Assembly (NCBI RefSeq): GCF_026248825.1
Contig: NZ_CP110973.1
Coordinates: 6,500,944-6,564,943 of the forward strand
From: Larkinella insperata
GTDB taxonomy: Bacteria > Bacteroidota > Bacteroidia > Cytophagales > Spirosomataceae
Direction of reading: 5' to 3'
DNA length: 64,000 bases
Below are positions 16,235-25,238 of this stretch, one piece after another (positions within the stretch are counted from its first letter, which is position 1; each line of letters opens with the position of its first letter). The notes below the pieces were generated by a model. The model was not told where the DNA came from and made no database searches. It saw only the letters and a list, made by a program, of their open reading frames with translations. The translations under genes were made by a program, and so were the position numbers.

Positions 16235-19200
16235 TTACTCGCCTTTCACCAGCTTAAACCGCTTGGCCTGGTTGCCCTTACCTACCTGTATGATGTACAG
16301 ACCCGGTACGAACTCGCTACCCAAGTTAATCTGCTGGTCAGACGCTACATCTTCCAGTTGCAGCACCACCCGTCCGTAAGAATCGTAGACAACAACGGGC
16401 AGTTTGCCTTCCTGACGACCTTTGATTTGCAGGTTGAAAGAACGCGTGAAGGGGTTCGGATACGTCTTGATCGACATACCCGCCGTTTCCGGATTGCCAA
16501 ACACGCTCAGACGGCCCGCAGCAGCTTGATCAACCACGCTGAAGGACACCGTCAACGGCGTACCCGCAGCCCCCGTTGCACCGGCACCCGTGTAAGGGGT
16601 TACAGTCAGGGTGTAGTTGCCAACGGCGGGCGTCCAGCCGTTGTAATTTCCGTTGTTGTCGCCGAATAAGGCATACGGGAAGCCCGTCTCGGTCTGCGTG
16701 CGGCTTTGTTTACCACTCAGTACCATCCGTACCGAACCTACCGGACTTGGGTTGGTATTGGCCCGGATGTTCAGGCTACGGGTTACCAGCGTAGCCAGGT
16801 TAAGCACCTGCCCGTCGGTCAGCGTCAGAATTTCCTGCTCGTTATCCGCATTCATCAGGCTAACACTTACCACCTGCTGAGCCGCGGCAGCCTGGCTAAC
16901 CGTCACGATCACTTCGTCAGAAGCCGTGGTATTCTGATTATCGGTTACCGTCAGGCGGAACACATACGTACCGGCCACTAAGTTGCTGGCGGTCAGAGTA
17001 GCTGCGCTGTTGTTTGACAGCGTAGCCAGTGCCGGACCACTTTGCTGCGTCCAGCTGTAGGCGGTTATGCTGCCATTGGCATCTGAACTGGTTGAACCAT
17101 CCAGCGTGACGCTGTTTGTCGGCAGCGTAATGGTTTGATCAGCACCTGCCCGGGCTACGGGTGCCGTGTTTGACGGCGCCTGATCAATGACCGTGAAGCT
17201 GAGTGTCAGCGGAGTACCGGCAGTTCCGGCGGCACCCGAAGCGGTATAAGGCGTAGCCGTCAGGGTGTAGCTGCCGGTGGCCGGTGTCCAGTTGTTAAAG
17301 TTACCGTTTACGTCACCGAAAAGGGCATACGGCAAACCGTTGTCCGTTTGGGTACGGCTTTGTTTGCCACTCAGCACCATGCGCACGGAACCAACGGCAC
17401 CCACATTGGTATTGATCCGAATGTTCAGGTTACGCGAAGGCAACGTGGCCAGGTTGATCGTCTCGCCGTTGCTCATTTCCTTGATTTCCTGCTCGTTCGA
17501 TGCGTTCATCAGGCTAAAGCTCACCACCGCCTGCGGAACCGTTACCGTGAAGACTTTCTGATCAGAAAGCGCGGGCAAGCCGTTATCCGTAGCGGTAACC
17601 GTCAGGCTCACCGTACCGGTGGTCGTCGGTGTCCAGCTGAAGGCACCGGTGTTGGCGTCGATGCTGGCAGAAGCCGCTCCTGCGACACTGTAGGTCAGGC
17701 TTTGATCCGTATCAGGATCGGTGGCCTGTACCGTGAAAGTCAGGGCTTGTCCTAACGTAGCCGTCTTGCTGCTAATCTCAGCCAGCACGGGCGGCTTGTT
17801 AGCAGCGGTTGCTTCGCAGAGTACCGAGATGTTGATATCACCATCTACATCAGAACTGCGGATGGCTAACGTAGCGTTTTTGAAGCCTTCTGACAGCGGG
17901 CTAAAGCTGATTGGCAAGTTTACGGTCTCTCCGGCCGGTATTACAAATGGTACCGGGTAATTGACCTTAAACTCAGAACCCTGCGGAAAGCTTGCTGACG
18001 TAACGACGATGGCCTGGTTTCCACCCGTATTCGACAGTTTGATAATGCTCGTCCGGGTCGCGTTGACAGGGATCGCTGACAGCACTTTGCTTGAACCTGC
18101 GTCGTCAGAGATAGACCCTGGCGTAACCTGCGTAACGGTCGGCGTGGTGGGTTCACCTTTGAAGTAAACTTCCTGCTCGCTGATGGCGTTGCTTCCCTGC
18201 GCACCGGAACCCGCAGCGACGTAGATACCGCCATTGTTGACGATTGCCTGCGTAGCGTGCCGTCCTTTCTGCATGTTGGCCAGCTTTTTCCAGATACCCG
18301 TACCAAAGTTCAGAGCTTCCGTTTCACCGTGAGCCGCTGGCTGGTTACTCTCTCCCCCAATGACCACCAATTCACCATCCAAAACAACTGAGGTTGTTCC
18401 AGCGCGCTGGGTCGGAATTGGATTGGGCAACGTTGACCATTGTCCGGTCGTGAAATCATAGACGTCAACCTCCGGCACGGTTAGCGTGAACGTCTGATTG
18501 GTGTTGGCCGACGTGCGACGGCCCGCAGCCGCATACAATTTGTTTTCATAAACCACGGCCTGGAAGTGATCGCGGGCGTGTGGTGCATCGGCCAGTGTTC
18601 GCCAGATACCGGTTGCCGGATCGTACTCATCAAACCAGGCTACATATCCGTTGTTGTGGCCTTTTGTGTTTCCGCCAACAATGTAAATCTTCTTGTTGTA
18701 GACGACTACACCGGCGGTTCCCCGACGTCGATCAACTGGGATATCGGGTCCTAAATACCATTTATTGGCTTTAGGATCGTAAATGTGAACCTGATTAACC
18801 GTGGGCTCCTGCGGATAGCTACCCGAGAGAGCACCCACAACGTAAACCAATCCATCCAGCGTAACGGCCTGGAAGTGGTGCATATCAACCGGGGTTTGGG
18901 CCGCGTTGGTCCACACTTTCGTGATGGGGTTGTAAACCTGTACGGGCTTAATTCCACGACCACCAATCAGGTAAAACTTGTCACCCACCTGTACATATCC
19001 GTTCTCGAAACGCGCGGTTGGCTTCCCGGTGTTGGGAATGATGTTTTGCCAGCCACCCGCAACGATCGGCGGAGCAATCGTGATTACAAAGTTGCTGCTT
19101 ACCGTTCCGTTCTGACCATCGTTGGCCGTTACTTTCACCGTAATGCTCTCAGGGCCACCTGCAGGCGGTGTTCCGTTGAAGGTCCGGGTATCCGAGGTAA

Positions 19201-21109
19201 AGCTCAGCCACTCCGGCAAAGCCGTGTTATCGCTCAGGCTGGCGGAGTACGTCAGCACATCGCCATCGGGATCCGTGAAGGCATTCGCATCAAACGCAAA
19301 GGTGAAAGCAAGGTTTGCTGTTGCGTGTTGTTCCGGAATTGCATTGGCAACTACTGGCGGGCGGGGCGCCTGATCGATTACCGTAAAGCTGATGGTGAGC
19401 GGGCGACCGGCGGTATCCGTTGCGGCAGTACCGACGTACGGTGTGGCGGTCAACGTATAAGTACCAACTGCCGGTGTCCAGTTTTTGAAATCACCGTTGG
19501 TATCACCGAAGAGCGCATACGGCAAACCATTATCTACTTGCGTACGACCTTGTGCTCCAGTCAATACCATCCGTACCGATCCTACGGGGCTGGGGTTCGT
19601 ATTAACCCGGATGTTTAAATTGCGACTGGGTAAGGTTGCCAGATTCAAGCGGTCGCCGTTAGCCATCACTTTGATCTCCTGATCGCTGGTGGCGTTCATC
19701 AGGCTGAAACTTACCACCGATTGCTGACTCACCGGCGGAACCACCGAAACCGTAACAATTTCCTGCGCTGTCAGCACGGGACTTCCGTTATCGGCTGCTT
19801 TGATGGCAATGTTATACGTACCGAGCGCAGTTGGCGTCCAGCTAAATTCACCCGTAGTCGGATTGATGCTGGCACCACTGGGCCCTGAGATGCTATACGT
19901 TACACTCTGGCCGGCATCGGCATCCGTCGCCTGAGCCGTAAACGTCAGCGGCTTGTTGATTGTAGCAGTCTGGCTACCAATCGCCGTCAGCACCGGAATG
20001 GTGTTGGTGGTGGAATTGGTGAACGAAAGGACAAAGTCATCACTGGCTGAACCACCTTTCCCATCGCTGGCCAGCACCTTTACAGTAATAGGTGCGGTGT
20101 TGCTGGGCGCGATACCGCTAAACGTCCGGGTAGCTCCGTTGAAGCTTAACCATGAGGGCAGGGCAGCGTTGTTGTTCAGACTAGCGGAATACGTCATGGC
20201 ATCATCATTGATATCCGTGAAGGTATTCGCAGGGACGGTATAAGACCAATTGGCACCAACCGTTGCTGTCTGATCGGGAATTTGCGCGGTAACAACCGGA
20301 GCGCTGTTGCCCGGCGTTGCACACTCGCTGGTTGTTTCAGCATTGGTCAGCAACTGAGCGGCTGACTGCGTAATCGTGGAGTGAAACAGCACGATCCGGT
20401 CAATCAGGTGGTACGACGCCCGCGCTGAGATTTGCAGTTTGTAAACACCTGGTGCGTTGAATTCAACCTTAACAGGCATGCCATCTTCGTCATTGGCGAA
20501 GGAGTTCCAGGCCCAAACCAGACCGGCGGCATTGTAAAAAATCTTGAACCAGCCGTCTCCACCCGCACCGAAGGCTACCGGCGATTTACCCGTTCCTTTG
20601 GGATATACGATGAGGCCGTTTTTTTCCGCATAAAAATCACTGGCGTCCGGGAAACGCAGCCAGGAGTCATTATGCTCATTACCAGCCGTTCCCAGACCGA
20701 CTTTACTGCGCCACTGGAACGTATACTTCCCGGCTTTGGTGATTTTGACGGTGGTTTCGATTACTCCAATTCCCGGGGTCGCGAAGTTCTCGGCGTTTAC
20801 CCAGGTAATGTAGCCACTTCCCGTGTAATTGGATTCGGTTGTTCTCTTCTGCCAGCCCGTGGGGAGCGTTAAGTTCTCTGTTTCAATAACGACCAGACCA
20901 TTTTTCTCTTCATAAGGAGAAGGACAGTCGGCCAAGGCTACTCTTGCTGCTGCGTTGGGCAAGTTGCCTACTTTGACAGCGGAAATTTTGGTTGCGTTGC
21001 CTGGCTCCCGGCTACCGCTACTGCCGGGACCATCGTTGATCCGGGTCCTTGATGATGTCAACAAAGGTGACACCAACAGCACTAGAAAAAGGTAAAGATA
21101 ATTTTTCAT
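16235..21109 (-). CDS. T9SS-secreted multidomain surface protein: CBM-like, Ig/cadherin-like, Kelch, PKD (1624 aa)
   Basis: Begins with a signal peptide (YLYLFLVLLVSPLLTSS). Approximate layout: CBM-like beta-sandwich 62-265 (NGLVVIETENLTLPTGW); He_PIG/cadherin-like Ig domains 270-455; first 'SLMNA' module 462-580; Ig 585-680; Kelch propeller 685-985 (GDKFYLIGGRGIKPVQVYNP, KIYIVGG, ELVVIGGES); ASPM/choice-of-anchor-D domain 990-1095; Ig 1100-1195; second SLMNA module; PKD domain 1320-1410 (ARAGADQTITLPTNSVTLDG); third SLMNA module; T9SS sorting domain 1540-1624 (IKTYPNPFTRSFNLQIKG, ending AKRFKLVKGE). No enzyme active site is seen, so an adhesin or matrix role is inferred. Its Kelch block is highly similar to that of the 4471-aa protein, so the two are paralogues in part. 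Confidence 0.88.
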   Translation of the reverse strand: MKNYLYLFLVLLVSPLLTSSRTRINDGPGSSGSREPGNATKISAVKVGNLPNAAARVALADCPSPYEEKNGLVVIETENLTLPTGWQKRTTESNYTGSGYITWVNAENFATPGIGVIETTVKITKAGKYTFQWRSKVGLGTAGNEHNDSWLRFPDASDFYAEKNGLIVYPKGTGKSPVAFGAGGDGWFKIFYNAAGLVWAWNSFANDEDGMPVKVEFNAPGVYKLQISARASYHLIDRIVLFHSTITQSAAQLLTNAETTSECATPGNSAPVVTAQIPDQTATVGANWSYTVPANTFTDINDDAMTYSASLNNNAALPSWLSFNGATRTFSGIAPSNTAPITVKVLASDGKGGSASDDFVLSFTNSTTNTIPVLTAIGSQTATINKPLTFTAQATDADAGQSVTYSISGPSGASINPTTGEFSWTPTALGTYNIAIKAADNGSPVLTAQEIVTVSVVPPVSQQSVVSFSLMNATSDQEIKVMANGDRLNLATLPSRNLNIRVNTNPSPVGSVRMVLTGAQGRTQVDNGLPYALFGDTNGDFKNWTPAVGTYTLTATPYVGTAATDTAGRPLTISFTVIDQAPRPPVVANAIPEQHATANLAFTFAFDANAFTDPDGDVLTYSASLSDNTALPEWLSFTSDTRTFNGTPPAGGPESITVKVTANDGQNGTVSSNFVITIAPPIVAGGWQNIIPNTGKPTARFENGYVQVGDKFYLIGGRGIKPVQVYNPITKVWTNAAQTPVDMHHFQAVTLDGLVYVVGALSGSYPQEPTVNQVHIYDPKANKWYLGPDIPVDRRRGTAGVVVYNKKIYIVGGNTKGHNNGYVAWFDEYDPATGIWRTLADAPHARDHFQAVVYENKLYAAAGRRTSANTNQTFTLTVPEVDVYDFTTGQWSTLPNPIPTQRAGTTSVVLDGELVVIGGESNQPAAHGETEALNFGTGIWKKLANMQKGRHATQAIVNNGGIYVAAGSGAQGSNAISEQEVYFKGEPTTPTVTQVTPGSISDDAGSSKVLSAIPVNATRTSIIKLSNTGGNQAIVVTSASFPQGSEFKVNYPVPFVIPAGETVNLPISFSPLSEGFKNATLAIRSSDVDGDINISVLCEATAANKPPVLAEISSKTATLGQALTFTVQATDPDTDQSLTYSVAGAASASIDANTGAFSWTPTTTGTVSLTVTATDNGLPALSDQKVFTVTVPQAVVSFSLMNASNEQEIKEMSNGETINLATLPSRNLNIRINTNVGAVGSVRMVLSGKQSRTQTDNGLPYALFGDVNGNFNNWTPATGSYTLTATPYTASGAAGTAGTPLTLSFTVIDQAPSNTAPVARAGADQTITLPTNSVTLDGSTSSDANGSITAYSWTQQSGPALATLSNNSAATLTASNLVAGTYVFRLTVTDNQNTTASDEVIVTVSQAAAAQQVVSVSLMNADNEQEILTLTDGQVLNLATLVTRSLNIRANTNPSPVGSVRMVLSGKQSRTQTETGFPYALFGDNNGNYNGWTPAVGNYTLTVTPYTGAGATGAAGTPLTVSFSVVDQAAAGRLSVFGNPETAGMSIKTYPNPFTRSFNLQIKGRQEGKLPVVVYDSYGRVVLQLEDVASDQQINLGSEFVPGLYIIQVGKGNQAKRFKLVKGE
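16520..19720 (-). repeat. Three 'SLMNA' modules within the 1624-aa protein
   Basis: A module of about 115 residues occurs at roughly 19720-19370, 17530-17170 and 16880-16520. Each starts SFSLMNA or SVSLMNA, contains LNLATLP or INLATLP, VGSVRMVL, PYALFGD and NWTP or GWTP, and ends in FTVIDQA or FSVVDQA. Three further copies are in the giant gene. The function of the module is not known to me. Confidence 0.8.
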
Positions 21110-22621
21110 ACTGAAGTAAATGGAATTTGAATAAGAATAGGATTAGATAAGTGAAACAAAACGAAATTGATAATCAGATTTTCAAGCGTTAATGACTAAA
21201 AAGCATACTCCTTATTTGCATAGAAATCTTATTGGGCTGAGCTGACCTGCCCTTTTTGATAATAATAAATCTTTAAAGTCGTTGAGTAAACTACGCTATA
21301 CCGGTTGATACTGGTCCTGTTGTTTACGGTCGAATTAATACCAACAAACCGTAAGTACCCCACTTCTGGACAGCCAAAAAATGGCTAAAACTACCGTTTA
21401 GTTGCCCGTTTGGAACGTCAGTTCAGCGGTATGGCTCTCCTTAATTTGAAAATTAAATCAGGCTAGGAAATCTGGTTAGGATAGTGGACAAATTCGTTTC
21501 ATGTGGACACAGCCGAAACTTGCTTATATTCTGCAGTAGTGGCGGACTCTCTCTACTTATTTGCTATGGTTTCAGAATCCGATCAGAACAATAAGCTTTC
21601 TACTACTTACATGCACATTTAATCTGCCTTTAATTTCGAGCATAAAAATACCTATTAATTTTAATTTACAAGTGACATTTAAATAAGCTTTTGCAAGAAT
21701 CTAGCTTTTACTTCTAAGTATATATCATTAAACTTCCATCTGTACGCTATCTTTTCGACTTGCTACTCATACCGCCAAACACAAAACACCCAAGCCTTAA
21801 CTAGCAGATTTTCAATATTTTATATATAAACTTTGGACTAATTTGTATTAAAGAAAAACCGGTTTAAGTAGATCTAGACGGTTTATTTTTCTACAATAAA
21901 AATTAATTATACGGTGTCAATTAACCTAACTGTTGACCCTTTAAAATATCACAGTATAGATACGCTAAAAATTTATATAGAATTATAAAATTTCATATAA
22001 CCTATCCTCATCTACCCGCCTATAAATAGACAGTTTTTTTAGTAATATTAAAAATATATCTTCTGATATATAGAGGCTTATGTCTTATTTATTACCCTGG
22101 ACCGCCTATTTATCAGACAAACAAATCCACATTATCCCTTCTCGCCATTAAAGAATATTGAACAAAACATATCTTCTCAAATCTACAAAGACTTAGCTGA
22201 TAACATAATTGCCATACAAAGCCTCAAACTTTACCAGCTTAGTCAGGTCGTCAGCCAGCCAATAAATCTTCTTAATAATTTCACAATTCAACAGATTTTA
22301 ACGCATTATACCTACGGCAAAGGCTTCTCTTCCGCATCACAGAAAATATTTGTCTTATTATTCAAAGTCACTACTCGAATTTCTACCTCGTAATTATGAC
22401 AACTTAGCGCAGACACCGGTTATAAAACACCCCGCTCTTGTCTGATTAATCGGCTTTGTAGAATCACTTTCCTGAACGAAACTGCTCCCGTATGGATATT
22501 CGAGCAAGTTCTGTGTCCAGGCATTGAAACTTCTTTTGCAGGGATGCCTTGTAGATAAAGAAAACCCCAACTGGTTAATAGCAGATTAGGCCGGTCCGGA
22601 AGCATCTACTCTGTTAATGCG
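21110..22621. other. Long AT-rich non-coding region between mega-protein gene and AraC gene
   Basis: About 1.5 kb between divergent genes, with no credible ORF (the 61-aa minus frame at 22420-22605 has no coding character). Noted inside: a small hairpin AGCCA/TGGCT near 21372-21387, a minus-strand copy of the putative AraC-site core at 21690-21701, and an element at 22105-22160 shared with the gap upstream of the giant gene. It must carry the promoter of the 1624-aa gene and probably a long leader. Confidence 0.5.
21690..21701 (-). promoter_or_regulatory. Possible AraC-regulator site (GATTCTTGCAAA)
   Basis: On the minus strand these 12 bases are identical to the core of the site at the araC-like promoter (22627-22640). 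It lies about 580 bp upstream of the 1624-aa gene. A chance occurrence cannot be excluded. Confidence 0.3.
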
Positions 22622-22640
22622 TATATTTGATTCTTGCAAA
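22622..22640 (+). promoter_or_regulatory. Promoter -7 box and overlapping operator of the AraC-family gene
   Basis: TATATTTG (22622-22629) matches the Bacteroidota -7 consensus TAnnTTTG exactly. TTGATTCTTGCAAA (22627-22640) overlaps it and the expected transcription start, an arrangement fitting autorepression. If transcription starts here, the ATG at 22617 is unusable and translation begins at 22653. Confidence 0.5.
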
Positions 22641-22652
22641 TTTTGTCCTGTC

Positions 22653-23564
22653 ATGGAGATTAAAACCCTGGAAAGTTTTTACAAGGATACGGCTGCGTTA
22701 ATTCCCGAAGGCATCAACAAGGAAATTGGTCATTTTAATGTCTTTAAGATTGACGAGATACACGCGCAAAATCGCAAAAACCCTAAACCGGTTATGCCGT
22801 ATAACCGCCGTGCCTATTATAAAATCAGTCTGATCAGTGGTCGCAATCGGGCTGAATATGCCGACAAGGTTATCGATATCGAAAAAAACGCGCTGCTTTT
22901 TGCAACCCCGAAAATTCCTTATCACTACGTACCGCAGGATGACGACCAGTTTGGCTATTTCTGCATTTTTACGAGCGATTTTCTGCTTCACAGTAAAAGT
23001 GGCGTTGTATTGGACGAGCTGCCGATTTATCATCCCGGTGGTTATCCTATTTTTCTGCTTTCCGACGAAGAGGCCGACGACATATCGTACGTATTCAAAA
23101 AAATGCACAACGAATTGTCTTCAAATTACGCTTACAAGTATGATCTACTAAGGAATTACGTCCTCGAACTGATCCATCTTGGCCAGAAGCTGCAACCCGC
23201 AACGGCCTTATACCCAACCCATAATGCGTCGGCCCGGGTTTCGTCGCTGTTCATTGAACTTCTGGAGCGGCAGTTCCCGATTGAGTCGCCCCACCAGAGG
23301 TTAAGCTTGCGCACGGCGAAGGATTTTGCCGACCGGCTGGCGGTTCACGTCAACCACCTCAACAAAGTCTTGAAGGAAAACACCGGCAAAACCACCACCG
23401 ACCTGATCAGCGGCCGCGTTCTACAGGAAGCGAAAATCCTGCTCAAACAAACTGACTGGAATATCTCCGAAATTGCTCATTCCCTCGGCTTTGAAGAAGT
23501 AGCCCACTTCTCCAATTTTTTCAAGAAGCAGACTTCCTTTGCACCACTGGCCTTCCGGGCTTAA
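22653..23564 (+). CDS. AraC-family transcriptional regulator
   Basis: About 303 aa from the ATG at 22653. An in-frame ATG at 22617 exists but lies upstream of the predicted transcription start. Residues 1-180 form a cupin-like sensor region of the type found in Bacteroidota AraC regulators (YYKISLISGRNRAEYADKVI, NALLFATPKIPYHYVPQDDD). The C-terminal DNA-binding domain has two helix-turn-helix units, RLAVHVNHLNKVLKENTGKT and the second with WNISEIAHSLGFEEVAHFSN, then FFKKQTSFAPLAFR. The downstream SDR is the obvious target: a TTGCAAA-containing tandem site stands before its promoter. The inducer is unknown; members of this pattern often sense small aromatic or aldehyde-like compounds, but that is family-level speculation. 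Confidence 0.9.
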   Translation: MEIKTLESFYKDTAALIPEGINKEIGHFNVFKIDEIHAQNRKNPKPVMPYNRRAYYKISLISGRNRAEYADKVIDIEKNALLFATPKIPYHYVPQDDDQFGYFCIFTSDFLLHSKSGVVLDELPIYHPGGYPIFLLSDEEADDISYVFKKMHNELSSNYAYKYDLLRNYVLELIHLGQKLQPATALYPTHNASARVSSLFIELLERQFPIESPHQRLSLRTAKDFADRLAVHVNHLNKVLKENTGKTTTDLISGRVLQEAKILLKQTDWNISEIAHSLGFEEVAHFSNFFKKQTSFAPLAFRA

Positions 23565-23570
23565 GCGACT

Positions 23571-23634
23571 TTGAATTTTGCAAATGATGGATTGATGCTT
23601 GCAAACACCTGAATCTTGAGGCACTCTACTTTTG
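23571..23634 (+). promoter_or_regulatory. SDR promoter with tandem AraC-type operator
   Basis: Two direct repeats, TTGAATTTTGCAAA (23571-23584) and TTGATGCTTGCAAA (23592-23605), are spaced exactly 21 bp, two helical turns, as in classical AraC half-sites. An exact -7 box TACTTTTG (23627-23634) follows 21 bp later, and the SDR ATG is at 23661. The position upstream of the promoter fits activation. Confidence 0.55.
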
Positions 23635-23660
23635 TATCATCATAACCAATCAAAACAAAG

Positions 23661-24422
23661 ATGAACAACAGTAAGATTGCGCTGGTAACCGGCGGCAGCC
23701 GTGGTCTGGGAAAAAATATGGCCTTAAGCCTGGCTCAAAAAGGGATTGACGTTATTCTCACCTACAACAGCCAAAAAGATGAAGCAACGGCGGTGGTGAA
23801 CGAAATCGAACAAATTGGGCAGAAAGCGGCATTTCTGCAACTAAACACCGGTGATGTAGGGAGCTTTGACGGCTTTTTTGAACAGTTAAAAACTATTCTG
23901 GAAACCACATTCGGCGCGGACCGTTTCGATTTCCTGATTAATAATGCCGGTATCGGTATTCACGCTCCATTTGCTGAAACCACCGAAGAACAGTTTGACC
24001 AACTGTCGAATATCCATTTGAAAGGGGTATTTTTTCTGACGCAAAAGGCTTTGCCGCTGCTGAATGACGGCGGACGGATTGTCAACGTTTCGAGCGGACT
24101 GGCTCGCTTCGCCGTTCCTGGCTCTTCGGCCTACGGAGCGCTGAAAGCCGCCGTTGAAATGCTGACCCGATATCAGGCTAAAGAATTGGGTGCTAGAGGA
24201 ATAACCGTCAATGTGGTCGCTCCGGGCGCCATTGAGACGGACTTTGGCGGAGGCCAAGTGCGGGACAATGTTCAACTGAACCAGTGGGTAGCCGGTGTTA
24301 CGGCTTTAGGTCGCGCGGGCCTTCCCGACGATATTGGCGGTGTCGTGGCTTTCTTGTGTACAGATGACGCCCGGTGGATCAACGGCCAACGAATTGAAGT
24401 ATCCGGCGGGATGAACTTGTAA
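23661..24422 (+). CDS. SDR family oxidoreductase
   Basis: A 253-aa classical short-chain dehydrogenase: the cofactor motif VTGGSRGLGKNMALSLAQKG (Thr-Gly-x3-Gly-x-Gly), INNAGIGIHAP, the catalytic Ser in VNVSSGLARFAVPGSS, the Tyr-x3-Lys pair in AYGALKAAVEM, and the C-terminal DARWINGQRIEVSGGMNL. The arrangement resembles FabG-like 3-oxoacyl or glucose-dehydrogenase-type reductases, and Tyr-Asn-Ser after strand 2 (LTYNSQKDE) suggests an NADP preference. Its gene follows the AraC regulator by 96 bp and is preceded by its own promoter and tandem site, so it is probably the regulator's inducible target. The substrate is unknown. Confidence 0.9.
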   Translation: MNNSKIALVTGGSRGLGKNMALSLAQKGIDVILTYNSQKDEATAVVNEIEQIGQKAAFLQLNTGDVGSFDGFFEQLKTILETTFGADRFDFLINNAGIGIHAPFAETTEEQFDQLSNIHLKGVFFLTQKALPLLNDGGRIVNVSSGLARFAVPGSSAYGALKAAVEMLTRYQAKELGARGITVNVVAPGAIETDFGGGQVRDNVQLNQWVAGVTALGRAGLPDDIGGVVAFLCTDDARWINGQRIEVSGGMNL

Positions 24423-24835
24423 GTCTGCTTTTTCCTTTTTTTCTGAAAGTTATAAACCCATCATTTGTGGCAATTGTCCACATTTGGTGGGTTATTTTTG
24501 CTTCAAACCCCTTTCTAAGCTTCAAAAATACACCCATCGTATTTCTGATAATTGGGTAATAACCGCCCGAAATAGAATTGGATGATCAGATGTTTTTTAA
24601 TTCTTTACCAAATTCCTTCTTCATAGTTTTCGGCTTAATCTCTTGCTAGCTTTTATGGGCCTGTTTGACGATAAAACGCCTTTTCAACTTTTTCTTCTTG
24701 TAAAAACACCATTTCTACTGTTTTTTACCAATTCCTTCATATTTTAATTATAAAAAGATTGAGTATATCCCGTAAAACATTCGAAAATAGATTGACGTTT
24801 GTATATCATATATCCATTAAATCGCTATCAATACC
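24423..24835. other. Intergenic region between SDR and small membrane protein genes
   Basis: About 410 bp. The first 80 bp hold the SDR terminator. The rest is AT-rich with a few T-runs. An imperfect -7-like GACGTTTG lies near 24793-24800, before the 93-aa gene. Nothing else recognised. Confidence 0.4.
24455..24500 (+). terminator. Rho-independent terminator of the SDR gene
   Basis: AACCCATCATTTGTGG (24455-24470) pairs with CCACATTTGGTGGGTT (24478-24493) with a small internal loop; the loop is CAATTGT. TATTTTTG follows as a U-tract. Confidence 0.8.
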
Positions 24836-25117
24836 ATGGAATATATCATCCTCGGAATACTCGCTTTACTAGCAACGGTTGCGGCTATCTATAAATCCAG
24901 CTTATCCAGTAGCCAGCAAAAAACCAAAAACAGTCTGATCAACGCACTCATTAAAGTCTGCATTAAAATGAAAGCTGATCCGGAACTTCTGGCGGCACTA
25001 AAGAAACGTGGTCAGGAACTGGATGATGACGATCTTCTGATGCGGATTAATTTGTGGCTTTTTTCTGAATCAAAACATGAGAAGCAACTTTCGGGCACCA
25101 TCAAAAATTACGACTGA
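24836..25117 (+). CDS. Small single-pass membrane protein, unknown function
   Basis: A 93-aa product starting at an ATG. Residues 3-19 are a strongly hydrophobic helix (YIILGILALLATVAAIY), followed by a soluble basic then acidic tail (KALK..., ELDDDDLLMRINLWLF). The N-terminal helix resembles an uncleaved anchor with the tail in the cytoplasm. No family recognised. It sits between the AraC/SDR pair and the giant surface protein and ends at the perfect inverted repeat at 25171-25232. Coding character is supported by a plausible amino-acid composition and isolated placement. Confidence 0.6.
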   Translation: MEYIILGILALLATVAAIYKSSLSSSQQKTKNSLINALIKVCIKMKADPELLAALKKRGQELDDDDLLMRINLWLFSESKHEKQLSGTIKNYD

Positions 25118-25170
25118 CAGCTCCCAAGGCAATCAAATCCCATATTTAATGTAGTGAAGCAGAACCAATC

Positions 25171-25232
25171 TATTTTACGAATACAAAAACGGTCCAGGAA
25201 TGCTCCTGGACCGTTTTTGTATTCGTAAAATA
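25171..25232. terminator. Bidirectional terminator with a perfect 29-bp stem
   Basis: Positions 25171-25199 and 25204-25232 are exact reverse complements with a 4-nt loop. The stem has a GGTCCAGGA core flanked by A-runs and T-runs, so either strand yields a hairpin with U-rich flank. It separates the convergent 93-aa gene and giant gene (stop at 25239). Confidence 0.9.
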
Positions 25233-25238
25233 TAATTG

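Noticed and set aside
21298..21356. Inverted TTACGGT/ACCGTAA pair in the AT-rich gap
   Set aside because: Only 7 bp with a 17-nt spacer; expected by chance in a gap of this size.
22420..22605. 61-aa minus-strand ORF before the AraC gene
   Set aside because: No motif, no spacing to other genes, and it lies in regulatory AT-rich DNA.
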